Shown here: positions 1 through 14,000 of the stretch, piece by piece
Numbering within the stretch: the stretch's first letter is position 1
Layout of the letters: each line of letters starts with the position of its first letter
From: Clusia tigrina
Lineage: Eukaryota; Arthropoda; Insecta; Diptera; Clusiidae
Assembly: GCA_920105625.2 (NCBI GenBank)
Contig: OV050033.1
Coordinates: forward strand, 531,001-595,000
Reading direction: 5' to 3'
DNA length: 64,000 nucleotides
Notes under the pieces: generated by a model
Databases searched by the model: none
Seen by the model: the letters and a program-made list of their open reading frames with translations, nothing else
What the model was told of the DNA's origin: nothing
Program-made: the position numbers and the translations under genes

Positions 1-3000
1 ATCCGCACCAAATTTGTTAAATAAATTTGTTTGCCGATGATTCTAGCTGACGATTTTGTGCGAATTGCGAGATTATGCGGATTTTTAGGTGTTAACAGCA
101 CGTCATAAATTAGCGAGGCAAGCGAGGCTTTAAGCTCACGCCGATGAGCCGATAATTAGTGAGCCTTTCAGATAACAGTAAATAATTCCAATGTGGTCAG
201 TCGACAAAGACTGGGATGCAATGGAAGAAGAATGTGCACCCATAATCGAAATTGTGGTAATCATGACCACTTGGAAGGAACAACTTGGTGATACATAGGT
301 GGGTGCTGCTCCGAAAATCGACGTGAAATATTATGATTCCGATAAGAAATTTATTGCTCTTCGAAATACTTTCCTTCCTACCTCCTTTGGCATTCTGAAA
401 AACGAGTAACTAAAGTACTGGACCCATCGCCTTTGAGACCAGTTACTCCAGACCTGAATGACTTCATGAGAGGGCATTCAAGGAGTTTATTTTGTCACGT
501 CTATGTTAACGGCTTTAATCACTTATTTAACACTGAAAAGACACAAGACTTAGCAGGACCCGCATGCATCCTGGCGGTACCCGCACTGACCCCCACGATT
601 ACTACGCCACATAAAAAAGTAGTTAAAAGTACAAATTACAATTTTTAAACCCTTGACTATTCACTCTCTTCGCGCATTGCGGTAATTGAGATAATTACAA
701 CAGCCCACACTGACCATGGGTGTCCTGCAAGTTTTCGACATGACACGGAATTATAAAATTGTTTTTATTTCTCTTCGCTTTTTTCCCGCTTAAATTATCA
801 AGCCATAAAATATGATTTTATGACCTTTTTAATTTTAATTGTTTTCTGTTTCGGTATTTTTACTTTTTAATTTAATGCGGTTACCCACACATATAAATAT
901 CCATTTTTGTCGCGCGGCCACAGCTATCTGCGTCGTAAAAAGCGCCCTTCGACGCCGCGTGCAGCGTGTAGCATGTGGCAGTTAGCATGTGGCATGTGCA
1001 GCATATTTGCTGGGCCGGCACGCTCGCATGTATGATACCACCACTAGTGAGGCGAAGAGGGGCAGTTGACACACTGACTCTCCCGAAGGTGTGCTATAAA
1101 TACGAGCGGAGTGTCTTTGGCAGCCCTTCTTTTAATAGTATTTTAGGGCCAACTGGTGGATGCACTGAGCAATTATGTCTGGTCGATCTTGATTGCTTTC
1201 AAGCATTCTTGATTGGTTTATGAGGAGAAAAAGGGGTCTAGACTAATTGGAGGCATTACTGTTTCAGCTCCCGGATGAATGCTTGAATTCTAGCATACGA
1301 GTATATTTAAAATACTCATATCTCAAATATTATAAAATTGAATTGGAAGAAAGAACTCTAAAGTGGTGGGGCAGATTTGGCTATGTGGTGGCCTCCTCTT
1401 GCTACTGGTTGCACTGTTCCATCTATCGTCATCTAGATTCTAGAAGGATTTATAGATTCTTAATAGTGCGGATTTGCAAGGCCATTTATCTCTCCGGTAT
1501 ATGTTAAAGAATTTAATTGTTTTAATTCCAGTGCTAAGTGTTTACCATTCATTGGAATTTCTTTTTATATCTAATAGCTTCTTCACCTCTAAAGCTACCC
1601 CATTTATGTATAGAATCTCTCCTTTCTTTCCGCCCTTATATGTATGCAACAATAGCATTATTCCTTATATTCATGAATTTTCAGTTCCTTTAAATGCGAA
1701 TTCTCTCTAAATGATTTTCGAACCGCTTTCCACTTTACCCACACCTCTTGTTTTCTTTCCTCTTCCTTGCTCCATATCCTTCGGTAAACAACTTTTACTA
1801 TGTACAGTTATAATATAATAAAATAAAAGAATCAACTTGGAATGCAGTAGCGAAGTTATCATAAACCGATTCTCCGAGAGCACGGTCAATTTAAAAACAT
1901 TTGAAATTACTGGAGCATTTCCCCAGCTAAATGTGATTATAATTACTTTGAAACTAAAATCAAAAAATATGAACAAACCCAATCAATCCGACCAGCGAAG
2001 GTTAATGAGTTTCCTGCCAAGACACTGGTGTTTGAAGAACCATCTATACAAAATGAGTCTGATTAAAAAATCAGAACTCTGACTATCTTTTCACCAGATC
2101 GATGCATGTTGACGGTCCTTAAACAAACGGTCCTTAATAATACAGGCACTACACAATCGGTCGTAATTGGCAACTTTGTCTTCATGAGAAAGTTACAAAG
2201 AGTACGAATAGATTTTAAGGTGAAAGTGTTTGCACCTTGATTGATCTTTGCATTCTTAGACTCGCTGTATCTCTCCAGCTCTACGTCTCCTAATCTGTCT
2301 CATTCTAGCCGTAACTATCCATTCACTGTCTCTGCAGCAAACACCGCGATTGAAGGTACGCCATGGCTTTCTTGACCTGTAGATTACCGTCCCCATAAAC
2401 CACAAAGTGGGCATTCACCCGCCCATCAGGAATAGCGATAAATTACATAAACAGAAACGTTTAATTAAAACCAGCAACAAAAACGTAACTTTATTACCCA
2501 CAAATAGCCAATAAAATCTGTCAAACGCAGCCTTTGACTGCATTAATTGCGGAATGTTTACACGGGAAAAAGTTGGTAGAAACGCTATAAAAAAAAAAAA
2601 CAAACGTCAAAAAAACCAATGCAAAATTTGCATTTTAGTCATACTTTCAATAATAAATGAGCGCACGTCTGGCAACGCAGGCCCGCACCGGCTGCGAGTG
2701 CCGCTAAATTGTTAGAATTTTAATGAGATTTTGGCAATTAGCAAATTTTGCATAATTAACAAAAAAAATTTAATTTATCAGTTATGATACCCTGGGGACG
2801 GACCACAACAAACCGGCAGGGTATAAACTTTAAATTATGTGCGGAGGGCTCATAAACCTTAATAAAAAACAGTCAACTTTTTCAAAATGTCAACAGAGCC
2901 ATTAAAGCGAGGTGGGGAAAGTGTTAAAGCAGGCGCAGCATAGCACTGAAATTAATAATCACAAAAACAGAAAATATATAAAAATTGGAAAATTCAATTT

Positions 3001-6000
3001 TCAATTGTGGGTTTAACGTCCCTCTCCTCACGGGTGCGGCAAAAATGGGCCCGTTTTGTACCCATAGCCCCACTTGTAAATATTTTTTGAACGGCCACAA
3101 CTCTGGTGGAAAGGTCACTCAACCCCCGTTACTGCAATCAATCCGTCAGGCACACAAACGCACACACATTCGAGTATGTACATAAAAGCGAACACTTGCT
3201 TCCAGCATCCAACTTTGGATGCACTATTTTATGGCGGTCACTAATTAAATAAATCTGAGCTCGCGCAGTGGCATTTCCTAGTAAGGCGTTTCGTTTTCGG
3301 TTGGCAATTAAATGACATTTGAACGATCGCTTTGAAAAGATAACCGCTCTGATTGTGATGTAAATTTGAACAACTTTATGCCAATAGTTCTGTGTCACAA
3401 GCTATAAAAACCCTATAAAAAGTTGTTGGTTGAAGCCGGGGTCAATTTATGATTTCTGGCTGCAAATGGGAAGCTGGCAAGCGTTAGCATTGTGACTGGT
3501 AAGAAACGCCAATAGTCGGTCATGCAGAAAGTACTGCAAATGTGCTGCAGCTTTGTGTGACTGTGTTGTTCAAATATTGCCACACCTATGATTCACTCGA
3601 ATCCAATGACGAACTGTGTTCGAAGTCTGCTTTGAACAGCGAATATATATGTGGGTGGTTTTATAGGCGTGGCAGTCGAAATTATTTACTTTAAGTATTG
3701 AAAACGGCAGTGTATATTTAAGAATTCGAAACTTGTTTAATCAATTGTGAACACTTTATGTGGTATGAAAATAACTGGGCCCGTCGTATAATATATACTA
3801 ACAGGTCTTACTGGTTTTCTAAAGATCCACACGAATTTGCCTTCCAAATTTCACGACGATGTTGTTTGCCGTTCTTAAAATATAATATATATAAGCAAAT
3901 AGGCGTATTAATTTTACTGTAATCAGTGAAACATGAGTGTCGATCAGATGACATCAAGATAATTCGCTTTTGCTGGCTATGATTGCCAATATGATGCCCA
4001 CATTGAATAGAAGTTCTCTAGACGAAAAAGAAATCAGAGGCTGCCTTCAAGGAGCTGATCTTTATCAGCACGATCGATAATAAAATCAAATTTAAATATA
4101 CAGGACAAGAAAGGCGTCCATATTGGAATCAAGTATTGTACTTTCAGCCTGCATTCACTTCCACATCATTCCATTTACATCAGACACAAAGTGGCGAGGA
4201 TTTACAATGTTCAATCTCAACATACAGAGCAATACGAAAGCCACAGTAGTACTAGAACAAGAAACTTATGGACTTGTTCTTTCTTTCAAATTTTATACTC
4301 CACTTTCTACGTCAACTTCTACTATGACATCAATTCTCTTGGATCATCCGAACCTATCCCAGATCCCCACTAAAATATCATTGCTGATTGAATCATATGG
4401 TCATTTTAAATATACGATGTAAAAATTAACTTTCGCGTTGTATGAGCATGTTTTCACAATCTCCGAATGTTTGGCGGATATTTTGCAGATCATCCTACGT
4501 GTTTCTCTAGACACAGGTCAAACACAGTCCCAATTACTTTTTCTACAAAAATCTGCAGAGAAATTAGTCGTCCTCAGATTTTGTGGAATCTGCTCCAACA
4601 AATTTTAAATAACATTTCAGGATTTCATTGATCAGACTAAATTACAAACAATGGGCGCAAAACTAACGTCGGAGCTCAGTATCAAATAACCAAAAAACGT
4701 GGACAATTGTTTCAGTATTGTCGAAGACCGGCATTAAACCCTCATACTCAATTGCTCATATATGATCGGACCGAAAGTGCATAGAGCTGTTTGGTTATCG
4801 AGAAAATCGTCCTAATTACTCGACTGCAATTTCTCACTTTCCCACTTTACAGTTAAAATGGAAATGGGCCTACCCACACATTGCCCCCAATAAAACAAAC
4901 TTGAATAGAAATTTAATGTTTCTTTTTGTGTGGAATCGCCTCTTTCTCAGATACACTTTTTACAAATGGAAAATAATAAAATACGCGCGGTAAAAAAGTG
5001 TAATTATATCGTAAACATTTACGGCACATTTGGAACTGGAGCTGTAGTTGGAGCTGGTGCTGGCATGCAAAGTGGAAAGTGCTGTACGAGTAGGTACTGA
5101 GCTGGGGTGCAATAACATTGACAATTGCTGGGAAACATGCAAAATGCGCATAAATTACAACACGTGGAATTAGCAAGCCTGTAGTAGGAATAGGAATAGG
5201 AGCATGCGGCAATGGTAGAGGCCTAGGCAGACCCTTCTGCAGTTGATGAGGTAAGCAGCGTGAAGAAGGTGTGGGTAATTTTAGTTTATGATAAACGATA
5301 AATGAGCAAAACAATAAAGTATCGACACAACTGCAATAGACAACAAAATCACGAAATGAACAGGAACTTCGTTCAAAAGACTTAATCGTCCCCACTTAGG
5401 TGCATATCAAACATTTCTTAGAAATATTTACGAGTACAGCTGGGTCTTGCTACGAAAATTAGTTTATGCTAACAGTTCGGGTCCCTGGATTATAGAAAAT
5501 TTGTTGGATAACTCAATCAATAGTTTCAGCGATTTTATTTATTTCAAAGTTATCAAACTTATAATTGTGTTTGTCAAGTCGCAACAGCCAACATACATTT
5601 TAATTCATTCCGTGCGACATCGAGCATGGTTAAATCTGCAAATAGCCGGTCAATAAGTGCCTTTTTCTGGATTTAATGCCAAGGTGTCTCCACGAAAACC
5701 AAGAACTTTAACTTTCCCCACACTTGAAACTACGTGAAAAGGCAAGAACAACTAAAAATAGATTAACCATTAAATTTAATAAAATTTCTTATTTGCTCCT
5801 GCAACAGCTGCAATGTCGTCACTGAACCTCGTCAAATCGGACCACACCTTCCTGTTTGCGACAATATTGATCCTCCATCACAGCTGGGGTCGCTGCTGCT
5901 TTACGAAATCCTCCTTTCAAGTTCAGCAGATCCTGATCTGAGCACTCTTAACTCTTTTAAAATCGCCGTGTAATTGAAAAGAAACCCAGTGAGCCAAGCA

Positions 6001-9000
6001 ACCCTGGAACTTATTTAGGAGCGTTCAAGTCCTGCCCGTAGGGACCCCTTTTCCATACTTTCGAAACAAATGAAACGTCCACACTCAACTAATTAATTGA
6101 AAAGGCCGCAACCGTGCAAAAGTGCTGAAATGTCGTGACATAATAATTTCATCACACATCCGCTCAATAGTTTATTTAAGCCTAATACAATTTACTTTCA
6201 CCCCCTCACCCAACAAAACCCCCATACCACTACACACGCTCTCAGCAAACTACCGCAACTACATACTTCAAGGCACATAATTACACAAATACTCGTCCGA
6301 GAAAACAAAGTCACAGAAACTGCGCCGCGTAATAATCATTTAATGTATTGGTGTAAGTGAGTGTGGGTGAGTGAGTGTGTGGGAGTGTACGTGTTCTGTG
6401 TTGTACCATTTTCTTTTCTATGTATACGCGAGGGTGTGGCATAGGCATAAAAGGATTTTTATTTGATTCCTTTGTATTGCACCATATTCGTATCCTTTTC
6501 GTTGGCTCCGCTTGTTTTTTGCTCTGCTTTTTTCTTTTTTTTTGTTATAATTTTGTGTTAATAAATTATAACACGGCTTAAAAGGAATTCATGCTATGAC
6601 GTGCCCCATTTTTGCTTCATTTTTGTGTCTGTCGTTTGATTGTGGCGCTAGTTGCGGTTGTTATCGCTGTGTTGCTGTTGTCGGCCTATGCTGACGGAAC
6701 GTGTTGGTTAGCTTAATTTAATCGTATATATCCTGCGTATCCTTGGAGTTTTACTAATATATGAAATTCTATTTTTGTCTCTCTGGCTGTTGTACATGCA
6801 TGTGGGTATGTATAAAGTGAACTGTGGGCTGCTATGACGTGTCTTTACGTATGGATTTTTTTATTTACTTCACATTTGTGTCCATAAACGTTGTTTTTGT
6901 CGGTTGTATGGAAGATTGTTATAAACTAACACCAAATATTTTGCAATTATTTTTCAAAACAATTCACCATGGTCGTACGATATACGCAACACCTGCGATT
7001 ACAGTTATCGACGTCCCACTGTGTAGAAAATGGACTGATGTACCCACCAAGAAGAGTCCTCAGTGCACGTCGAAGAGATTGTCCGTTCTGACCATACACA
7101 ATAGATTGACAAAACTGACTCTATTTATTTACTCACTTATTGTTCTCTGGTCTCCAAGGGTCGCTTGGAAGTCCAGGGAGCTCGTTACCAATCAGTGATC
7201 GGCAAGTTAGAATAAACCCCAACAATGCAATGCAACAGATGCAAGCGACACTGACATCAATCTCGTAAAGGAAGTGGACGTGGGCATTTTTAAGATCGAA
7301 TCACAAATCCTGTAATAGGTTTTAAGTTCCTAAACTTATCTACAATGAGGCATTTATCTCTTCAGTACTTGGGAAAACATAGTTTAAATGCACATGAGCA
7401 TAACGGAACTCTTTGTAGGGAATTTGCTGAACAGCCTCCACCACCAAGACGATTGTCAGAGAAACCAAACCATTTAAAGCTCAATAAAATCCCACTCCTG
7501 AAGTTAATCTTGTCAACGAAGCAAGAAATTTGGATTAAAAGCAGACTTGAACTGTTTGGGAAACTTTCTACTGATGAGAAAGTGATGGCTCTACCCTCTC
7601 CCTGTATGAGAGAAATAAGTACCACAAAAAGTAGAACTCATTAGCAAAAAAGTCCGACATAAACTCGGCATAGTGCGTATTTCATGTCATGATAGAGATT
7701 TATGAGGGGCAAGACGGCAATACTTGGCGATACTATTCAAGGTGTTTTTGCAAGACTAACTCTCAGCCTCATTTGCCACTAAGGCTCGCGGCAATGCTAC
7801 TGGCATTGCTGATGGTGGTGGTGGTTGTTTTTGTTAGGGTTTCACACCAGAAAAAACAATGATTACAAATTTGTTTGCACGAAAAATAAATAGTAAAAAA
7901 AAAACAAATACATGCAGCAGCACTTAACCGTAGATAAACGGGGAGAAATATATTGAAATTTACTTGTTTTATATTGCATGAGTGTCATAAATCCAGAGGC
8001 GCAGTGGTTGTAAAACCAAGCAATCAATTGAACAGAGAACTCCCTACGAAGGCAATAGTGAATGGCTCTCCCAGGCATAGACAGGCAAGAGAAGCATTAA
8101 AGCCATAAATAAATGTAATGAGTTAGGCTGAAATACATACTCATACGGACAAGGAATGCGGAGTTGAAGTACGAATCTGATGAAGACAATTGCAATACCT
8201 GCTGCGAAGGATAAAGGGAACTGTGGTCTGTACTATGCAAGTACCTCAAGGGCGAAATATGAATAAATTATATTTAATTAAAATAACCAACATAAAACCT
8301 TCAACGAGACTGATTTTAATTTCAGTTTCTATTTGGAACACGAATTGAAACGCCGACTATAGGTCATCCACCATGGGAATTCTCACTTTCCGATCTCTGC
8401 GGCATTTGAGTCTCTCTCTACTTTTCACTTTTATTTTCCTTTCTATTTTATCATATTTCTTTGATTTCTTTTCAATTTCCTCTAAAGACTGGCAACAAAA
8501 GAAAAATGCCAAAATGTCAACTCCTCTGTGTGTGGATGTCTGTCCACCTGCCTGTCTGTTACCTTTATTCACCTTTTTACCATTTTCTATTTTTAGTCTT
8601 ATTATTCATACTGAAGTGACGCCGGCAGCAAGCAACAACACTACGCAAAGAGTATATCTTTCTTTCGCATTTTATGTCCTTAAAGTATTCTGCTCGTTGA
8701 ACGATTTGACACCGCTTTTCTGTTTATTGTCATTTGGTAGATTTCTTTGCAATTTGTCACTCTTCTGACTTTGCTTAGATTTAGCTCTGGCTTTGTTTTC
8801 AGTGCTATTCTGGGGCAAATCAGCGCGTCACAGTCAATTTAATTTGTTTCGTTCTTTTATACACACACAAATAAATGAAAAGGTAAGCTGAATGCGACAA
8901 GGATATGAACTGAGCCCAAATGAGCTGAGGTGGATTGTTAGCAAGCATTACACGCACTGTGAACAACAATTCTCCAACTTCCTTTTCAGTCAACTGAATT

Positions 9001-12000
9001 TTAATAGATTCAGGATGTGCTTAAATTCAATTCAAAGAATTTATGCCAACTAGCAAATTTCTACTCACACATCAGTAGATGTGTACTAATAACCAAACTT
9101 AATTTGCATATTTGAAATGCAGTATTAAGTAACTTGATGACTGTGGTGGCTGCCGCGAATACAGAGTTTTTCAATGTTCTCAGGTCACAATTCAATCTTT
9201 CATACAAAAGCTTTGAGATATAATAGTAACAATCTCGTAGCACTTTGTCCTGCAGAGAACGAATATAGCCAAAGACTCATTGGAAGGAGTAAGTTAGTAC
9301 AAACCTCTCTTCACATTCGAACTGCCGTCTTCGCGTCCGCATCAGGTAGAAGCATATGGAATCCAAAATGTTCCTACGGACTTTTCATCCAATATCAAGC
9401 AAGTGAAAGTTTGAGACTTCTTCAGCCACTCTGCAGTACAACATCTACTCTAGACTCACTTGAGGTCATCGATCATCAGTATTTTTGAGAAAAAGTACAC
9501 CCAGCCCATTAACTAAATACGAGTACAAATAAAAAAATATTATCCAATACTTTTTTTCTGAACAAATCCAATCTCGTATAATTGCAGCTGTGGTGTTTTC
9601 TTTTGTAGAAAATTAACCAAATAGATATAGTCTTCATATACTTGCTACAAAATCTTGTTAGGGTCTCTTAAGAAAATTTTGAACTGAAGTAAGGTTATGT
9701 GCGAGTATATTTTTTCGCAGCACTCAAGATTTGATGTACTCGATAGTCTAGAGTGGAGAGGGGGGTAAGTTTCGCAATTTTTTGGACTGACTTTCTACGA
9801 CACTAATGTCATGATACTTCAGAGATTATCAAAGTCTCCGAGAAAAGTCACAGTTCTTTTGAAACTTCTCCAAATGTAGTTCTAGAGGACATCGCCTCTT
9901 ATAATTTGAACAAATGTCTCACTCAGTGACACTGGAGCCACAAGGTATTGCATTATTTATAATCCCTTTATTCGTTCCATATACGATTCATATAGTATTA
10001 ATATGCTCCGAGGCTCCTCTTAAGTCTAAACAAGCATCTGCCATTTTCTGTATTCAATATTTGTCGCAAGAAATTCCTCCAAGGACTTTTCGCTTTTATA
10101 CCAAATGGTCATCAAGTCAAACCTATTATTACCAGAACGGCCATTTCAGATTCACGCGCCTACTTTCCAGTAAATTGTCAAATAAGAAACTCAAATAAGC
10201 TGCCAGCAAGGAACATTAATTACCACTTAAGTTGGACAAGTTTGCACAAATGTAAAACCCAACAAAAAGACAGACCAAATAAAGCAAGCCAAGCCAACTC
10301 GAAACGGAAACGAGTCGAGACGAACGATGCGGACGAGGAGATATAAAAGGAAAAACAAATGCAAGAAATGTGCGCCAATATTTGCGAGACAATTTAAAAC
10401 AGTCCCAAACAAATAATTAACAAAAGTAATCGAAAACAGGCCGTCGACGCATTCTCCCACACCCCACCAACCCATACTAGCAGACAGAATCAATGCTGCG
10501 AGTAATATAAGTGAATGCCAGCAAGGCTGCGAAGTGGACGGTTCGGCTTGTTGGGATTCGATTCGGCTCGGTTGGGAGTGACCCGCTCCACTCACCTCTC
10601 CAACCCCACCAGTTCCGCCGACCGGGCACATTTCACATGACAAATGCGTCCCCAGTCAAGACTGACAGTTCCGAGGCAATAAATTCCGCAGCTATTCGTA
10701 GCTTCTTCATCTTGGGGCACAACTGTGGCTGGACTTAGCTCGATTAACGTTTTCCTTACCCAGCAGGCGGAAATGTCGGGAGAGAGAAGCCGGGGGTGTT
10801 GACGACGCTAGGATGTGGTTTAGCCTCTTTCTGTGTTTTTGGTTTTTCATCCTTTAGATGTTGTGTAGAACGGGGTGTTAATTTTGGAGGGAGGTTCGGT
10901 CGCTACTAAAGTGCAGGGTTATTTGTTGTTGTTCTTGTTTTGGTTGTTTTTCTTTGTTGCCTGTTGCAATAAAGGAGGTGGAAGTAAATTTATTTAAGAG
11001 TTTCTTTCGAACACAAACAAATCTTATCGTACCCAGTTGCGAGCCATATTTTGTTTCATTGTTTGTATTATGTTCGTTGAGGGACTACAGGGTTAGTCAC
11101 ACAAAATAGGTAGACGAAATTGAGTGTGACTGCGGAGAAACAAATGTAGATCAGTGGCGGGGATGTTAAAATTATTATCTAAGAGCGAGAGAACTGCAGC
11201 AAAAATTATCAGTCACGTCCAGTGATGCCGTTTCTGTGCTTTCAGATTTAATTTGAGTGCCTAAACACATATTTTAGCGCTTGATTTTTTATGCATTATA
11301 AAATATTTTATGAGGAAAGATGATTATTAACCCATTATTATTTTTCCCTCCAATTGAAGGAGCTTTTCTTGGGCTCCACGCTGAAACCAATCTGCGACAA
11401 TCGAAGTTACTTTTTTTCAATGTAGAGCTCAAACATTTTCTTTAACATATATTTAGTTTTTTGATTCAAATGCTGTTTATTTTTCTGAATTTATTTATGT
11501 TTATTAATTGTAAAAAAATAGTTAAGTACGAGGGTGGAAGTTGAAAGTTTCCTGGAAACCTGCCACAAGTCAATGCGTCGAAAACACAAGAGCGAAGTGG
11601 AAGCATATTGTGGACTTGAGAACTGTGAAGCGTCTTTCGGCAGCCTGCCACACCAAATAGATGCATCATCATCGTCAATGACGCCACAACGATATCGAAA
11701 ATTTTGACATCCAGGAGAATCGCATTGCAATGGAACTGACGAAGCACGTTTAGAGCAACCAAAGCCCACCATAATTAAAAACTAAGCAAAATCTAACATT
11801 TTGAGCAATCCTCCATAGGAGTCTTTGCAGACATGAGTACCAGCAACTAAGGACTTCGATTCGAAACGAAGCGATAAAACTAATCATTCTCAACATGATA
11901 TTTGGCGAAAGTCTATAAAAGTACAAACAATTTAAAGATACTCATAGAGACTACGGGAGACGTCGTTCTGTGAGGGTTCTTTTACAGAAATGTTGAAAGA

Positions 12001-12767
12001 CTTGAGTTTTTTATTTCGGAGACTAGGAAGATTGGAAAACACTAAGGATATAATCCGACGGCAGTGAAACTACAATATTTTACCCCGAGTAAACAGGCAG
12101 ATTGGATTTGCACTGCCACCTCTCTGATGCAGGACTATCTCACCTACACTTTTCCATTATACAAGTGAATTGTGAGTTATTATTTTGAACTAGGCCTACT
12201 GGAGATGGGAATAGCACACTATCACCCTGTTTGCAAAACGGCACTTATTTGCGCTACGAAAAGGTGTGTTCTTGTTTTAGTTTATTTACTTTCTTTGCGT
12301 TCTTTTGATAGGAAAGAAATACACATGTACAGATTGTATAAGATTTATTCTCTACTTTAATGAAGTGGATAGTCCCAGAAAAGAGAGCGCCACAGTGAGA
12401 GAGAAATTTATTGGTTTCATTAAAGTGCGGCTGTATTTATAAGGATATTAAATTACCAGCATATACAGGACATGTGGGAGATGGCTTAATTAAAGTTGTA
12501 TGTGAACTCGAAAGAGAGTCACAAATTATGGCAAAGTCATGAGTTAAGATATTAAAACAAGATTTTAGGTACGAGCTTTAGAATATTAAGTTGAAGATAA
12601 GAGTAATCAGGGAAGTGGTATAAACTAAAATGAGGTAATTGACGGAATGCAGGATGTGAGCTCCATTCTCTTCAATCTTGATGACGTGCTTTAACACTAA
12701 TTCAAGCAAACTTAAGCACAACCTTATTAAACTAGAGAACTTTTTATGAACTCTAAATGCCACTAAC
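1..12767 (-). other. Non-coding DNA, inferred first coding intron of Trim9
   Basis: No exon that I can recognise lies here on either strand. The Trim9 coding exon ends with a GTTAGT donor at 12767-12766 on the minus strand, so this stretch is inferred to be its downstream intron, at least 12.7 kb long and continuing past the left edge. The coiled-coil, FN3 and SPRY parts of TRIM9 would be long open frames and are absent, although an exon under about 60 codons could have been missed. Composition is AT-rich with short A and T runs. Open frames of up to 160 codons occur on both strands but have no domain, no consistent splice context and no recognisable similarity. Confidence 0.6.
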
Positions 12768-13667
12768 CTTTTGTGCCTTGCAGGTGGCGCCAATGGGCTG
12801 CACGTCGTGTCCCTGGTGACGCTCGGTCATGCACTGTCCGCAGGCCGGCATCTTGCAGTGCAAGCAAAAAATAGACAGCGTCTCTGTGTGTTCGCCGCAA
12901 ACGGATTCCCGCTGCTGAGCAGCATTCCGCGGTTTCACTAAAGTGTGCTTGGCCAGCGGACCACGGGCCGGATGGCAGAGCTCGCGGCAAGCGTCACAGT
13001 AGCGTATTTCGCACTGCTCGCAAATCAGCGAAGCCACCTTTGGGTCGGTTTCGCACATTTGGCAGCGAAGCGCCTCACGCGCACAGAAGCGGTCCACGAT
13101 CGACTCCATGGCGCGGTAGGGCGGCAAGTTCCGCACACCACCCTCGTCGAAGAAGACCAGCTTGCGACAGAGCGGGCAAGTGAGGCAGAAGGCGGCTCCG
13201 GGTGGAGCGGCGGCGGCACCCTGCAGCAGGCCCTGCAAGTGAGCGGTGCCAGCGTACGACACCGGACGCGAAGTGTTCGAGCAGCAGACGACACCCGAAT
13301 CGGCCTCGCTCAGAATGCTCACCTTGTCCGCCTGGTCCTGATCGGAAGTGACGCTCTCGCTGCCGGTGGCGGAGCTGGCAGTACTGGCGGCGGAACTGTT
13401 CGATGAATGACGTGTTGATGGATGTGAGTGAGAATGTGGGGTGGCGCTATGAGCGTGTACCGCATGTGCAGCGTGCACGGGACAACCACCGCCATTCGAA
13501 ACTGCGGCTATGGCGGCGCCAGCAGTTACCGCTGCCAAAGCAGCTCCGGGTGTATACGGCGTTTGAATGTCAAGCGCACAGCCCAGACAGAGCGCATGGA
13601 AGCAGGGCAACAGCACAGGGTTAGCGAAGAGCTGTTTGCACGTAGGGCAGCGTAATTCGTCCTCCAT
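12768..13667 (-). CDS. Trim9: Trim9 first coding exon, RING and B-box E3 ubiquitin ligase (5' part)
   Basis: This exon encodes the first 300 residues of the TRIM9 orthologue, a class I TRIM E3 ubiquitin ligase that in animals acts in neurons in axon branching and netrin signalling. Visible in order are the first RING cysteines (C7, C10, C22, H24, C27, C30), a low-complexity Ala/His/Ser insert (about residues 31-160), the second RING half starting at C161 (CLTCPLCRK), B-box 1 (about 202-241) and B-box 2 (C257-H287). A split RING with a long insert is typical of the TRIM9/TRIM67 group. The start is the ATG of MEDELRCPTCK. The frame stays open upstream to a GTG at 13823 but has no earlier ATG. 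The exon ends in phase 0 at AAG followed by GTTAGT. The coiled-coil, COS, FN3 and SPRY exons are not in the window. The exon is much more GC-rich than its surroundings. Confidence 0.93.
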
Positions 13668-14000
13668 AATACACGTTTTGGCGTTGGAGGTGGCGATGAT
13701 CGTGTTGGCGGAGTTGAGTGTGCTCTCTGCGGTACCGATGCAAGAAGGAGCTGCTTCTAATCTGATTGCACTGCCATTGCGGATTGGGTCCAAGCGTATC
13801 GCTACACTTTCACTTATTGACACGTTATCAATTTTAAGATTTTTTGTGCTTCACCGTCCTGAAATTTTTTCTAAACAATTTTTTATTGCACTTAAATTTA
13901 TATTGCTCTAAGGACGAATTTTAAAATTTGCCGCCGTACTTCCGCAACTTCCGGTGTTACGTTAACAACTCCCGGAACAGAGAAAAAATTGCAAGTTGTG
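13668..14000 (-). other. Probable 5' leader region of Trim9
   Basis: This lies directly upstream of the Trim9 start codon on the minus strand. The Trim9 frame continues open for 52 codons without an ATG, which fits transcribed 5' UTR next to the coding exon. A possible weak splice acceptor (AG at 13860-13859, followed by GACGGTG) could mark the 5' end of the exon, but its upstream tract is poor in pyrimidines. No TATA box or initiator could be assigned with confidence. Confidence 0.35.

Noticed and set aside
4913..5395. 160-codon minus-strand open frame
   Set aside because: It has repetitive Pro/Leu and Gln/Leu segments from simple sequence and no domain or splice support.
10227..10643. 138-codon minus-strand open frame with hydrophobic stretches
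   Set aside because: It has no recognisable domain and lies in AC-rich non-coding sequence, so its translation looks like composition effects.
12945..13406. 153-codon plus-strand open frame opposite Trim9
   Set aside because: It is the antisense shadow of the GC-rich Trim9 exon, whose minus-strand frame has clear RING and B-box motifs.
13668..13823. N-terminal extension of Trim9
   Set aside because: The frame is open but begins with GTG and has no ATG, while MEDELRCPTCK is the family N-terminus.
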